From Ailurus styani (lineage: Eukaryota; Chordata; Mammalia; Carnivora; Ailuridae), in NCBI GenBank assembly GCA_002007465.1, contig LNAC01000101.1, positions 2,610,258-2,674,257 on the forward strand: DNA of 64,000 nucleotides. Reading direction: 5' to 3'. A program made the position numbers and the translations under genes. The notes beneath the pieces are model-generated. The model ran no database searches, was not told where the DNA came from, and saw nothing but the letters and a program-made list of their open reading frames with translations. Position 1 is the stretch's first letter, and every line of letters begins with the position of its first letter. Positions 46,906 through 58,160 of the stretch are shown here, piece by piece.

Positions 46906-47486
46906 ATATTGATGTGGTTTGGGGATATCAGTGAGGTGAGGTTCAGAGCTGACAACCAAGAAGGAATTATTTTTTTTTTCTTTTCAATACAGTATTTATT
47001 ATTAACATCCAAGTGAAAATTTCTGTCTAATCAGTTGGATGCAATAGCCTGAACAAGAGAAAAATTTGGTCCAACAATTTTTGGCCACTTTGTTTCCCTG
47101 AGTAAAGGATTTTTTCGGTTTGTTTGTTTATTTATATTAGTTTCAGAGGGAGAATTCAGTTTAACTAGTTTGGATATAACTAGACAACATATTAAAATCA
47201 TTGAGATTATTACCCCTGGGCGATCCATTCATTCACTCTGCAGACATTTACTGACCAACTTACTTTGTGTCAGGCACAGTTCTGGGCTCTACAAATATAC
47301 CAATATGTGGCAGGTTTCTAGGGTCGAATTTGTAGATTTGGGATCCTTACACTGATATTATAGCTAGCACTCAAATATATGAGGGTAGTATGGAAATTGG
47401 ATGACCAATTCTAAAAACAAGTACAGATTTTAGAAGTATAATGCATTACTGAAGTATACATTCTTCACATTAAAAGTATAAATGGA

Positions 47487-47684
47487 GGGGCACCTGGATG
47501 GCTCAGTGGGTTAAAGCCGCTGCCTTCGGCTCAGGTCATGATCCCAGGGTCCTGGGATGGAGGCCCACATCGGGCTCCCTGCTGAGCAGGGAGCCTGCTT
47601 CCTCCTCTCTCCTCTCTCTCTGCCTGCCTCTCTGCCTACTTGTAATCTCTCTGTGTCAAATGAATAAATAAAATCTTTAAAAAA
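47487..47684 (+). mobile_element. SINEC inside the transduced flank
   Basis: 15-bp TSD aaaagtataaatgga at 47472-47486 and 47685-47699. Confidence 0.95.
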
Positions 47685-47691
47685 AAAAGTA

Positions 47692-47841
47692 TAAATGGAA
47701 GAAATCTTATTCAAGGATATAGTATGAAATAACTCCACATATCTGGAAGTACCAACTTATAGATTGNAAATGGAAGAAGTCTTATTCAAGGATATAGTAT
47801 GAAATAACTCCACATATCTGGAAGTACCAACTTATAGATTG
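47692..47841. other. Duplicated block around a single N (probable assembly artefact)
   Basis: About 73 bp (47694-47766) is repeated at 47768-47841 with one substitution, joined by a single N at 47767, again immediately downstream of a SINE. Confidence 0.85.
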
Positions 47842-47989
47842 AAAAGTGAGAGAAATCATACCTAGAAGTAATGCAATACATGATATTCCTTCAAAAGGGG
47901 GAGACCAGATTGCAGATTATATATACAGTACTTTTTTTTTTTTTGCCCCAGGGGTACAGGTCTGTGAATCATCAGGCTTACACCTTTCA

Positions 47990-48084
47990 NNNNNNNNNNN
48001 NNNNNNNNNNNNNNNNNNNNNNNNNNNNNNNNNNNNNNNNNNNNNNNNNNNNNNNNNNNNNNNNNNNNNNNNNNNNNNNNNNNN
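47990..48084. other. 95-N assembly gap inside an L1 3'UTR
   Basis: The flanks match the L1 at 59.5-60.2 kb in antisense; there the corresponding interval (60073-60154) is 82 bp of G-rich 3'UTR. The gap therefore hides a G/C-rich tract. Confidence 0.9.
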
Positions 48085-48603
48085 CAGTTTGTTTTGTGAG
48101 ATTAGGAGTCTCTTATGGTTCGTCTCCTTCCCGATCCCATCTTGTTTCATTATTTTTCCCTCCCTACCCTGCACGACCCCCCATCCTGCCCCTCAAGTTC
48201 CTCATATCAGAGAGATCATATGATCATTGTCCCGAGAAGGAATTCTTGAGACGTCTTTGGCGCAAAAAGGTGATTTTATTAAAGCAAGCGGACAGGACCA
48301 TGGGCGTAAAGAGCCGCAGCACTGGGGAGGTGAAGGGTAGCTGATTACATACTACGGGATTGGGGAGGTAAAGAAAAAAAGAGGTTTCAAAAGAACTTTC
48401 ATATGCTAAAGAGGACCTACAAGATACTGGAGGCCTTGCCATTGTCAAGTTAAGGTTGTTTTTCCCTCTAGTGAGGCATTAATCGTAACACAGTTGGGAG
48501 AGTCCTGAAGGAATGTCACACGGGTCCAGCCCCCACTCTGGGGAGGTTGCAGGTGTCAACTTCTGCTTTGTCTTCAGCCAGCCTTCTGCTCCTTCATCAA
48601 TAT

Positions 48604-49340
48604 AGTCAGAGAGAAGTAATTTAAAATCTTTACTACTATTGTGTTTCTGTTTCTCCTTATTTCTCTGGAGTCCTGCTTTGTAAATGATGATGCTATGTTA
48701 TCTGTGCACAAATATCTTTATATTCTTGTGAATCGTCCCTTGTAATTATAAAATAACCTTTGTCTCACTTGATGTTTTTGACCTTTGCCCTGAATCCAAC
48801 CTTGTCTGATATTATTGCAAGCCTGCTAAATTTTGTTTACACTAGCCCAATACAGGTTTGCCTTTCTGTTTTTAGCTTTTCTGAAGCCTTTGTTGTAGGC
48901 AAATCCCTTGAATAGAACACCAAGGGCAAACGCTCTGGGGTCCCCGCCTTCTTTGGGAGCTTTGTACTATGGCTCAGTAACTTTGCTTTGCTGAAAGAAA
49001 AGAAAGGAAAGAAAAGAGAAAAAAGAAAAGAAAAGGAGAGGAGAGGAAAGAAGGGGAGGGGAGAGGAGAGGAAAGGAAGGGAGAGGAGGGGAGAGGAAAG
49101 AAGAGAGTAGAACACCAGGTTTTGTTTTGTGATTTAATCTGAAAGTCTTTTTGGGGGGGATCGTGGGCTTTAGCCCATGTGATGGTTATGTTATTTTATG
49201 CTGTGTTTCCCTAGTCTCTCAAGTTCATCTTTACCCTTTTACTATGTGCTTTGTGTTTGCTTTTGCTGTTTTAGGTGTGTTTCTCTTAATCATGTGGAAG
49301 TTTAAAGTTGTATTCGAGTGCTCGCCTTTATAACCATGAC
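48604..49340 (-). repeat. Old L1M, antisense, with a homopurine tract and a short LTR-like piece
   Basis: 'atttctctggagtcctgctt' and 'aaccttgtctgatattattg' are antisense L1 ORF2. A segment at about 48880-48990 ('ctttgtactatggctcagta') resembles an LTR end and leads into the purine tract. Confidence 0.55.
48992..49108 (+). repeat. Homopurine tract (GAAAG/GGAGA)n
   Basis: About 117 bp consist only of A and G, apart from a T near the right edge. It is close to a mirror-repeat composition and sits next to an LTR-like fragment. Confidence 0.9.
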
Positions 49341-49558
49341 TGTAAATAATACCCTCGGTCCTCTACTCCTTCAGACTGTTCCTGCTATTCCCTCCCAAAC
49401 AGCGACAACACAGTATGTCTTCTTCTTTATTCCTCCTCCTCCACACCCAAGGTCAAATGATTTTATCTTTCTTTACTGTTTACGTTTTTCTTAAAATTAA
49501 ATGTTTACACATACTTATATTACTTGATTTTTAAAATCAGCTTTAAATAAGATGTTTC

Positions 49559-49762
49559 GGGGTGCCTGGGTGGCTCAGTTGGTTAAGCGTCTGCCTTTGG
49601 CTCAGATCATGATCCCAGGGACCCTGGGATCGAGCCCCACATCCGGCTCTCTGCTCAGCAGGGAAGTCTGCTTCTCCCTGTTCCTCTTCCTGCTGCTCTC
49701 CCTGCTCATGCGCTCGCTCTCTCTGTCAAATAAATAAATAAAATCCATAAATAAATAAATAA
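49559..49762 (+). mobile_element. SINEC
   Basis: Complete element, tail with AAATAAATAAATAAAA repeats; weak TSD aagatgttt / aagatattt. Confidence 0.9.
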
Positions 49763-50011
49763 AAGATATTTCTATCCCTGACTATTATAAGGGGGAAATC
49801 AGCTTTGAACACCCCTTCCTTTACTTTCCCTTCTTGCCCCAATTTTTGTTAGTTAGACCACGTCTACATTCCAGGGTCTATAAAATCATCCATTCTGCTC
49901 TGTAACTATCAGCCCCATGTCTGTTTCCATTCTGGTCCTCCTGGTAAACAGATTCAGAATTCCCACCAGTCATTTCACTGGGCATATTTCACTGGCCATT
50001 CGCTCATTCTT

Positions 50012-50165
50012 TTGCACACCTGAAACCGATAACATGATGTTAACTGACTGAAACTAAAATGAAAAATATATTCCATGTAAATATATATAAATTTTATATA
50101 AAATCATTAAAATATAAAAAATATATGTGCAATGTATATAAATATATAAAACATATACACTTGTC
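50012..50165 (+). mobile_element. Very short L1 3' end with AT-rich tail
   Basis: 'cacacctgaaaccgataaca' then 'tgatgttaactgactgaaac' is the carnivore L1 3' terminus; about 100 bp of AT-rich tail follow. TSD not clear. Confidence 0.6.
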
Positions 50166-50626
50166 TGTATAAAAATAAAGTCAAGACAAGAATGTCTGCA
50201 GTCTTCACAACTATCCTAAAAAGTCAAGAAGATGTAATGAGCGGTGATGAAACCGGGTGATGAGACTGAGGCTAGAGAAGGCCCCTGACGTGTTCCAGGA
50301 AAGCCCGCCCAGCGTGCTGAGGAACACGGGCGTTGTGCGGTGTGCTGGACGTAGACGCTAGCTCGCCCCCCAGGAAGCGGCATCCAGGCCATCCTCCTTC
50401 TCTTCAGTCTTGGGGGGCCCTGGGATATGAATGACTTGGGCTGTGTCGAAGGATCCACTCACGAGCCTGAAGCACAAGATGCGTAGTCAGGGAACAACCC
50501 AAAGTTTGAACCCTTCCTCATGATTCTGTAATCTACTCCCATATTGTCCTCCAAATTCTTTTTCTGCTTAAAATAGCCAGAGGGGATTTCAGTTGCTTGC
50601 AGTCAAGAACACTGGATGTGGGGGAG

Positions 50627-50827
50627 GGTACCTGGGGGGCTCAGCTGGTTAAGCATCTGCCTTCAGCTCTGGTCATGATCCCGGGATCCTGGGATGGAGC
50701 CCTGCATTAGACTCCCTGCTCAACAGGGAGTCAGCTTCTCCCTCTGCCCCTCTCCTGGCTCACACTCACATGCATGTGCGCGCTCTCTCTCTCACATAAA
50801 TAAATAAAATCTTAAAAAAAAAAAAAA
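50627..50827 (+). mobile_element. SINEC, diverged
   Basis: Head GGGTACCTGGGGGGCTCAGC, poly-A to 50827; imperfect flanking repeat aagaacactgg / aagaccgttgg. Confidence 0.87.
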
Positions 50828-50829
50828 AG

Positions 50830-51357
50830 ACCGTTGGCTGGTACAGTGGGGTTTCCACATACACGGCCATTTGAATCGAAGCCTCAAACTAATGGGTTAA
50901 CCCACTAACCCAGGTGATCCTAATGTTGTGCATTCCTCGTGGTAATCGACTCATTCATTTGTTCAACCAGCTCTGCTCCGGGGACTCAGAATACAACAAT
51001 ATTTTAAGTATCATCAGTGTTCTTCTAGTTTATTGGGGGGGGAGGGGGATCTGTACTACCTGAGCCCTGACTGAAATTGGTCCAGTAGTCAAAACCTGGA
51101 GCCGACAATCCCAGCAGTAAGCACCTTAGCATATTAGCTCATGCTGAGGTAAACCATTTAAAGACCTGGAAGAAGCGTTCGGTCTGGGCTCCATGCTCTG
51201 AATAAAAAAGTGCTGCAAGAAAATTCAGACCAGAGGGTGTATGTTTCTATCGAGGGTTTTGCTGCCATCTAGAGGATTTGTCTGGTACTGAACTGTGTGC
51301 GCGCCTAAATTTGGAGCCTGGAACTGGAGGCTGCTTTTAACTGAATAAATTTAAAAT
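50830..51357. other. No gene recognised
   Basis: Ordinary non-coding sequence with a G-run at 51035-51048. Confidence 0.45.
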
Positions 51358-51367
51358 AAAGACATCA

Positions 51368-51543
51368 GGGGCGCCTGGGTGGCTCAGTGGGTTGAAGTCT
51401 CTGCCTTCGGCTCAGGTCATGATCTCAGGGTCCTGGGATCGAGGCCCGCATCGGGCTCCNCCTGCCTCCCCCTCTCTCTGCCTACCTCTCTGCCTACTTG
51501 TGATCTCTCTCTCTGTCAAATAAATGAAGTGTTAAAAAAAAGA
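51368..51543 (+). mobile_element. SINEC with an N and missing middle
   Basis: 10-bp TSD aaagacatca at 51358-51367 and 51544-51553. Single N at 51460 replaces the 'ctgctcagcggggagcctg'-type segment. Confidence 0.93.
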
Positions 51544-51604
51544 AAAGACATCAAAGAACTTTTCTCGATGAACTACTTGGAATTGTGAGCAAAAACTTTA
51601 ATTT

Positions 51605-52023
51605 TTTAAAGATTTATTTATTTATTTTTAATTTTTTTTTAAATTTTTATTTATTTATTTGACAGAGAGAGAGATCACAAGTAGGTAGAGAGGCAGGCAG
51701 AGAGAGGGGGAGGCAGGCTCCCCGCTGAGCAGAGAGCCCAATGCAGGGCTCCATCCCAGGACCCTGACATCATGACCTGAGCCAAAGGCGGAGGCTTAAC
51801 CCACTGAGCCACCCAGACGCCCTTATTTATTTATTTTAGAGAGAGAGTGTACTTGTGTGCGGGGTGTGGAAGAGATAAGGGAGAGGGAAAAAGAGAGAAG
51901 CAGGCTCCCTGCTGAGCACAGAGCCCAAGCTGGAGGGGAGGGGTTGTCCCACAACCCTGTGATCATGACCTGAGCCAAAACCAAGAGTCAGACACCCAAC
52001 CGACTGGGCCACCCAGGTGTCCC
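51605..52023 (-). mobile_element. Older SINEC, antisense, split by a younger one
   Basis: Antisense body at 51823-52023 ends 'gactgggccacccaggtgtc'. Its tail portion lies at about 51605-51630, left of the inner SINE. Confidence 0.82.
51631..51822 (-). mobile_element. SINEC inserted in the tail of an older SINEC
   Basis: Complete antisense copy flanked by TTATTTATTTATTTT-type words that belong to the outer element's tail. Confidence 0.88.
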
Positions 52024-53470
52024 AAACAAGAACTTTTAGATGTTTAGATGTTTTAGATGAATAATAACACTTTGGGTCATGGACCCATTTGAAGATGTGA
52101 TAAAATGGTGGACAATCTCTTGGAGAAACACACCAATCCAACACATTTCCAGGGATCCTGGGACCACTGAAGATCATACACAAGTTTAGTCCCCCATTAA
52201 GAATCTCTCTTTTATATGGGAATTAACTAAAACCTCAGAATTCAAATTCAATTCAATTTCAAATACAATTCAAAGACAGGTTCAAAAATGAATCTATTTC
52301 TAAACTATCCCTGAACTGCTTGTTTTACTTCCCAGTGAGACGTTAGCCCACAAAGAGACACTCATACAGTGAGAAAGTAGAGGGGAATTCAGAGTAGAGC
52401 ATCAGATAGGCCAAGTCAAATCTTCCTTGATCTCTGGGACAACTCTGAAGGACCCCTCCACTGGTCCCAGAGCAGTGGATAGTGGCGGGTGATGGGCAGA
52501 TCCTGTTAGAACACAGGCCGCATCATTTACTAAGAATGTAACTTTGGATCTCAGCCTCAGTTTCCCCAGATACAAAATGGGCATAATGGCATTGAACTCA
52601 ATGGGCTGGGGTGAGGTTTAAATGAGATCATGAATATAAAGGGTACTTCCAGTGTGTGATATAGAATAAGTGTTTAATGAATGTTAACGGTTCATACCTT
52701 ATAGATGGGTTTCCTGTCAGGCCTCGGTAGGACATTACACAAAGCTATTACCCTTGCAGTGCACCTTTAATATTGGTGTAAGAGAGGAGTTCAGCTAAAC
52801 TGAAGCAAGGCTCCAGAATCTCACTTATCTGAAATACAATAAAAGTAACAAAAATTAGGAAGAAAACAGTCAAAAATTCACAGGGCAACCAAGTAAACGG
52901 CATATAATCTTATGCAATAAATTTCAAAGAGCAGCAGCCAGGCAAGAAACCAGAGGTTCTGGTTCTGCATCAGGCAATATTTCCCACTCCAACCCAACCC
53001 CCCCAACCCCCAGTGAGGCTGCAGGATGAGCTGCCTAAGGAAGTACGTGGGAAGAGGTGGTGGTCCTTACAGCTGTTCCCAAACATACTGTTTCTTCTTT
53101 TTTCCAGAATCATGGTAGGATAACAGTTCTCTGCTTATTTAAAATGTACCTTTGGAGTTTCCTTTGAAGTTAGGCATAGCCATACGATTCGCTTTGGTAA
53201 GTGTAATATGAGCAGAGGTTCTGAGACCTAAAGCACACTTTAACATGCTCCCTTTGCACTGATGCCATAACAGTGGGGGAATGCATCGTGATGAAGTCAC
53301 TGTCATTTTGTGTCCCTGAGCACCACAGAAAAGCAGAGTGTGAAACATGTAAGATAAGTGAAGAATAAACTTTGTTGTTTCAGCCCCTGGATATTAGAGT
53401 TGTTTCTTACTGCAGCATAACCTAGCCTAGAGAAAGTATGGAAGCACCTCTTATGAGTAACAAAGGACTT
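52024..53470. other. Mostly unique sequence with one MIR
   Basis: Apart from the MIR at 52490-52690, I see no repeat I can name and no exon with splice signals. A C-rich run is at 52990-53010. Confidence 0.4.
52490..52690 (+). repeat. MIR SINE
   Basis: 'taactttggatctcagcctc', 'agtttccccagatacaaaat', 'gggcataatggcattgaa' and 'gaggtttaaatgagatcatg' follow the MIR order closely. Confidence 0.8.
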
Positions 53471-53475
53471 GAATA

Positions 53476-53676
53476 GGGTTCCTGGGTGGCTGAGTTGGCT
53501 AAGTGTCTGCCTTCAGCTCAGGTCATGATCCCAGGGTCCTGGGATCAAGCCCCACATCAGGCTCTCTGCTCAGAAGGGAGTCTGCTTCACCCTCTCCCTC
53601 TGCCTCCCATTCCCCCTGCTTGTTCTCTCACTCTCTCTCTCTGTCAAATAAATAAATAAAATATTTAAAAAAAAAG
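53476..53676 (+). mobile_element. SINEC
   Basis: Head GGTTCCTGGGTGGCTGAG to poly-A; flanking duplication is weak. Confidence 0.88.
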
Positions 53677-53689
53677 GAATAAAGAAAGA

Positions 53690-54655
53690 AACCACTTCTA
53701 ATATCCATTAGGATGGCTACTATTTAAAAAAAATAAAGATCAAAGCGAGAAAATGACAAGCATTGATAAGAAATTGAAACCCACATGCATTGCTGGAGGG
53801 AATGTAAATTGCTGGAGCCACTGTGGAAAATAGTTTGGCATTTCCTTAAAAAATTTAACATAGAATTACCATACGAGGGGTGAGGGGCGCCTGGGTGGCT
53901 CTGTTGTTAAGTGTCTGCCTTCAGCTCAGATCACAATCCCAGAGTCCTGGGATCGAGCCCTGCATCGGGGGCTCCCGCTCGGCAGGGAGCCTGCTTCTCC
54001 CTCTCCCTCTCCCTCTGCCCCTGCTTGTGTTCCCTCTCTCGATGTCTCTCCCTCTGTCAAATAAATAAATAAAATCTTTTAAAAAAATAAAAAAATAAAA
54101 TAAGGAATTACCGTATGATTCAGCAACTCCTCTCATGGCTATATACTCCAAAAAATTGAAAGTAAAGACTCAACCACTGTTATATACCAATGTTCATAGC
54201 ATTATTATTATTACCAACAGCCAAAAGGGAAAAATAATCCAAATGTCCATCAACAGATGAATGGATGAACAAGATGTGGATTTTATTATCATTATTCAGC
54301 CTTAAAAAGGAATAAAATTCTGACATGCTACAACATGAATGAATCACTAAGTGAAATAAGCCTGGCACAAAAGGACAAATATTGTGTAATTCCATTTATA
54401 TGAAATACCTAAAATAGTCAAATTCAGAGAGACAGAAAGTGGAATGGTGATTGCCAAGGGCGAGAGGGAGGGGGATGGGGAGTTAGAGTTTAATGGATAT
54501 AAAGTGTCAGTTTGGGAAGATGAGAAAGTTCGAGAGATGGATGGCGGTATTGGTTGCACACCATCGTGAGCGTACATGAGCTGAATCGTATGCTGTAAAA
54601 TGGTTAAGATAGTACAATTTATGTTATGTATATTTTACCATACACAAAAAAGAGT
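53690..54655 (+). repeat. Old L1M 3' end interrupted by a SINE
   Basis: 'attaggatggctactattta', 'tgctggagggaatgtaaatt', 'atgtccatcaacagatgaat', 'gtggaatggtgattgccaag' and 'ttggttgcacaccatcgtga' follow the L1M 3' order. Confidence 0.75.
53877..54104 (+). mobile_element. SINEC inside L1M
   Basis: TSD gaattacc(a/g)ta(c/t)ga at 53863-53876 and 54105-54118. Tail has AAAAAAATA repeats. Confidence 0.92.
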
Positions 54656-54659
54656 AACA

Positions 54660-55010
54660 GACTCAGCCTCCACATACTGTACTATTTCCACAGATTGAAA
54701 AGAAACTGCCAGAGTTCTTCAACACTGGGTCTCCGTGTTGAGTTGGAAGAAGTAGCCCATTCCCGCAAAAGTGGGGTCCTCTCCATTGTGATGAACTACA
54801 TTGTGTGTTCTGGTCCTGAACCACCAGAGACAGAAACTTTTGAGGGGGGATGACAGCTGTAGAAGCCACTCTCAGATCTGAGATTTCAAAGGAAACCCAA
54901 GGAATAGAAGGACACTCAGAAGTCAGTTAACGCGGGATTCTCGTGTTGCAGAAGCGAATGTGGGATGCAGTGAGAGGAAAGGACTTTGCTCAGTCCCAGG
55001 GCTTCCTGGG
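54660..55010. other. No gene recognised
   Basis: Unique-looking sequence; a 75-codon frame begins within the L1 end and shows no motif. Confidence 0.4.
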
Positions 55011-55024
55011 AAATACAAATATAC

Positions 55025-55228
55025 TTGGGGCGCCTGGGTGGCTCCGTGGGTTAAAGCCTCTGCCTTCAGCTCAGGTCATGATCTCAGGGTCCTGGGATCG
55101 AGCCCTCCATCGGGCTCCCTGCTCCGCAGGGACCCTGTTTCCTCCTCTCTCTGCCTGCTCTCTGCCTACTTGTGATCTGTGTCATCTCTCACTCTGTCAA
55201 ATAATAAATAAATAAAATCTTAAAAAAG
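55025..55228 (+). mobile_element. SINEC
   Basis: TSD (a)atacaaatatac at 55012-55024 and 55230-55241. Confidence 0.93.
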
Positions 55229-55241
55229 ATACAAATATACA

Positions 55242-55925
55242 GAAATACAAATACATCTGCACTTCTTGTCTTCTGAACACTGGCTACAAACAATAAAAGG
55301 AAGGCGAAACTTTCCTATTCACAACTTTCCTTCCAAATCTCCCCTTAAACTTAATTGTTAGCTGGTGATGAAGCTGAGGAACAGGTAGGAGGAATGTGTG
55401 ACTAGAAAACCTGACAAGCAAACCCCAGGTCTAAGAGGACAACTGTGGGTGTGGGATTTTTCACACAGAGAAACATTCATGGGTGAGACTTTAAATGCGT
55501 ATACACCATAGAGCCACTGGAAGAGTAAGAACCTTTCTAGATCTGCAGATGGAGTTAAATGAATGATGTCATGAGCCCACGATGAAGGGACATACAAGGC
55601 GTTGTGACTTTCTACAATGTCGGCTTTGTTCAGTGTTAGAGTGCGGTTAACATAACTATCAAGCAGATTCAGGGGTCCGAACTCAATGACGTTTTACCGC
55701 GTGATTCACTTGGCTTCTTAGGCGGCACAGAGAGCAGAACGTAAGACAAATCACGCAACGAACAATGTAACAAAGGGGGTTAACAGACCAAACGCGAAGT
55801 CAGTCTACGGTCATGCAGTTGAGATATGGTTTCGGTCCAGTCCCGGTCAGGTCTTGGCACTGATTATTATGTTCAAGCCGTGAAGGCTCTTGATTCTGTT
55901 TGGAGATCAAATGCGGCAGAGCCTT
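55242..55925. other. No gene recognised
   Basis: Unique-looking sequence with several CpGs near 55670-55800 but no island and no exon signals. Confidence 0.4.
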
Positions 55926-55939
55926 CAGCAGTGGCTGCT

Positions 55940-56115
55940 TTTTTTTTTTTTTTAAGATTTTATTTATTTATTTGAGAGAGAGAGATAGAGAGAGAGCATG
56001 AGCCGGGGGGAGGGGCAGAGAAAGAGGGAGAAGCAGACTTCCCACTGAGCAGGACCCCAGGATCATGACCTGAGCTGAAGCCAGACACTTAACCAACTGA
56101 GCCACCTGGGTGCCC
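55940..56115 (-). mobile_element. SINEC, antisense
   Basis: Flanked by agcagtggctgc / agcagctgcc, an imperfect TSD. Confidence 0.88.
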
Positions 56116-56212
56116 TAGCAGCTGCCTTTTCTAAGTGGTCGGACATTGAGGGATCATGTCTGAAGAGTCTGACAGTTTGCTGCAGAATTCCTCCCTTTTA
56201 AAAGAGATTTCA

Positions 56213-56416
56213 GGCGCCTGGGTGGCTCAGTGGGTTAAAGCCTCTGCCTTCGGCTCAGGTCATGATCTCAGGGTCCTGGGATCGAGGCCCACATCGGGCT
56301 CTCTGCTCCGCAGGGAGCCTGCTTCCTCCTCTCTCTGCCTGCCTCTCTGCCTACTTGTAATCTCTCTCTCTCTCTCTCTCTGTCAAATAAATAAATAAAA
56401 TCTTTAAAAAAAAAAA
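56213..56416 (+). mobile_element. SINEC
   Basis: TSD (aa)gagatttca at 56202-56212 and about 56416-56426. Confidence 0.94.
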
Positions 56417-56429
56417 GAGAGATTTCATC

Positions 56430-57720
56430 AGTCTTGGGCCCCTGCAGACTTTCTCTGGGGTGTCAGTTGATGTTAGTGTCTGCAATATCTTGTAGCTTCC
56501 GTACCCTTGCTTGACGCGAGTGACTCCATCTTGCTCACTACAAGTGATCACAGTTGAGAGCCCTGGTTTGGGGGTCAGACAGATGCATTTTAAATCTGGG
56601 CTCTGCCACTGAGGCAGAAACTGTTGCCCCTGAAGATCCATCCTTACCTTCTGATATGGAACTAAAACCCCCCGTTCTAGCACATTTATTTTTTCCAAAG
56701 AAGCAAGACTCCGGGTCATGTCACAGTTCAACACAGAACCCTGCTTTGTCCTGAGCCCACCAAAACACAGCTTCATCTAAATGTCAGCGAAGCTCTACCC
56801 TTCCCTCGAATCCCAGGAAAACTCTATTCTACCCTTCTTAGGCTGAGTCATCCCCACGGGTGCTCAAGTGTGGGGTCATGGGAGGCAACTGCTTGATTTG
56901 GTTGGACTGCAGGTACATCCTTGGTGGCTTGGGCTGTCTGCACCATGATGGTACATTCTGACACTTCTCTGCCCGTGGACTTTGTCCCCTGCCAACCCCG
57001 CAATGCTTCTATTAAGTGCTGTCGAGAGAGTGTGTCTGCACTGCATCTTGCAGGTGTCCCCTCAAACTCTTGCCTAGGGCTTTCCTCCTCTCCTTCCCCG
57101 AGTCCTGTTGCTCTGCAGGGACTGAGAGCTGCAAGGTGCCCAGCTTCCTCCTTCCCACCACCCGACCCTGCGGTCCTCTCGGGGAAGGCTTAGCACAGAG
57201 TCTCTCGCCGCAGACCCCGAGAGCTGCCGTGCCTCTCTCTCCCTCCCCTCCAGCTCCTACCTAGGTGATCACAGCATGCAGGGGTCACATATGGAAATGA
57301 ACCCCCTAAAGCACGAGGATAGCTCCCTCTGGGATTGGGCAATAGGCGCTCTGCCGGCACCTGCAGAGAACATTCTGCGAGTTCGGAGAGGACATTCTGC
57401 GAGTCAGAGCACGAGCCTCCAGGAGGTGGGGATGGTGCTCAAGCAAGCTGCTGGAGGTCGGTAGAGGGAAGCCACCAGACGTTCCGGAGCTTCCTCCAAA
57501 ACACGTGCCCCTGTATTAATGGTCCCTGAGTTGCTGGACCTGGGGGCCCTGGGGTGTGTCCTCAGTTGCCCTGAATTCCTGGGGGGGGGCGTTCTGTTGA
57601 GGTCCTTTTCTTGCAAAGCACTGCATCCTTCGACCTGCTGGGAGCAGGTGTGGGCAGCTGTAGGTGTTGTAACAGAAACGGTAGAGAGAGAAGTGAAATG
57701 GAGCAGCAAGAAAACGGGCC
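56430..57720. other. GC-moderate unique sequence, no gene recognised
   Basis: Several overlapping short frames on both strands and a short tandem duplication (acattctgcgagt at about 57369 and 57391). No domain, start or splice pattern that I trust. Confidence 0.4.
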
Positions 57721-57726
57721 TCTGAG

Positions 57727-57955
57727 AAGGGGTTGGTGAACTTTTTCTGTAGAGGGCCAGACAGCAAATGTCTTAGGTTTTGAGGCCCATTTGGGCTCTT
57801 TTGCATCTACTCAACTTTGCTCTTGCGATGTGAAAACAGCCATAGCTAATATGCAAATAATGAGCATGGCTGTGTCCCAATAAAACTTTATTTAAAAAAA
57901 TAAGCAATGGATGGACTGGATTTGGCCCAGGATCCCTAGTTGACCAGCTCTGCCT
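57727..57955 (+). mobile_element. hAT-type non-autonomous DNA transposon
   Basis: 'ggggttggtgaactttttct', 'gtagagggccagacagcaaa', 'caataaaactttatttaaaa' and 'ctggatttggcccaggatcc' match a well-known mammalian hAT-derived element; I cannot fix the exact family name. Confidence 0.65.
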
Positions 57956-57956
57956 T

Positions 57957-58160
57957 TGGAATCATCCAGATCTGAGTTTGATTTCTGGCTCTGCTGCAGA
58001 TGATCTATAGAGGCCCCCGCAAGGCTTTCCTAAGCCCTAACTGCTTCATCTGTAAAATTAGAATGATGATGCCTGTCCCTCAAAGGTGTGAAAAGGTTGT
58101 GAGATAATGGCTAAAGGATGTCTTGCCGATAATAGGTCTTCAATAATAGATAGATGTATT
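57957..58160 (+). repeat. MIR SINE
   Basis: 'agtttgatttctggctctgc', 'aactgcttcatctgtaaaat', 'tagaatgatgatgcctgtcc' and a 'cttcaataata' end give the MIR order. Confidence 0.75.

Larger units (their letters stand above)
46969..48231 (-). mobile_element. L1 insertion with probable 3' transduction
   Basis: A 13-bp TSD cc(a/g)agaaggaatt lies at 46956-46968 and 48232-48244, both inside the LTR. Read on the minus strand the insert is: a 5'-truncated L1 3' end (48231 to about 47932), a poly-A run, about 960 bp of non-L1 sequence, then AATAAA (near 46992) and a terminal poly-A (46970-46979 as T's). The L1 5' border coincides with the TSD, so L1 and flank probably entered together. A SINE at 47487 and an assembly duplication at 47767 lie inside the flank. 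Confidence 0.75.
46910..48599 (-). mobile_element. Gammaretrovirus-like solo LTR, antisense, split by an L1
   Basis: Termini TGATG...CATCA with a 4-bp TSD atat at 46906-46909 and 48600-48603, as expected for class I (ERV1) elements. LTR sequence is 46910-46968 plus 48245-48599, about 414 bp in all. Antisense it contains the polyadenylation region 'ttgctttaataaaatcacct' followed by 'aaagacgtctcaagaattcc'. No internal retroviral genes are present. Confidence 0.85.
49341..50620. other. No gene; one SINE and a short L1 tail
   Basis: Apart from the SINE at 49559 and an L1-like 3' end at 50012-50165, I see ordinary non-coding sequence. The G/C-rich part at 50220-50460 gives an 80-codon minus frame with no motif. 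Confidence 0.4.
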
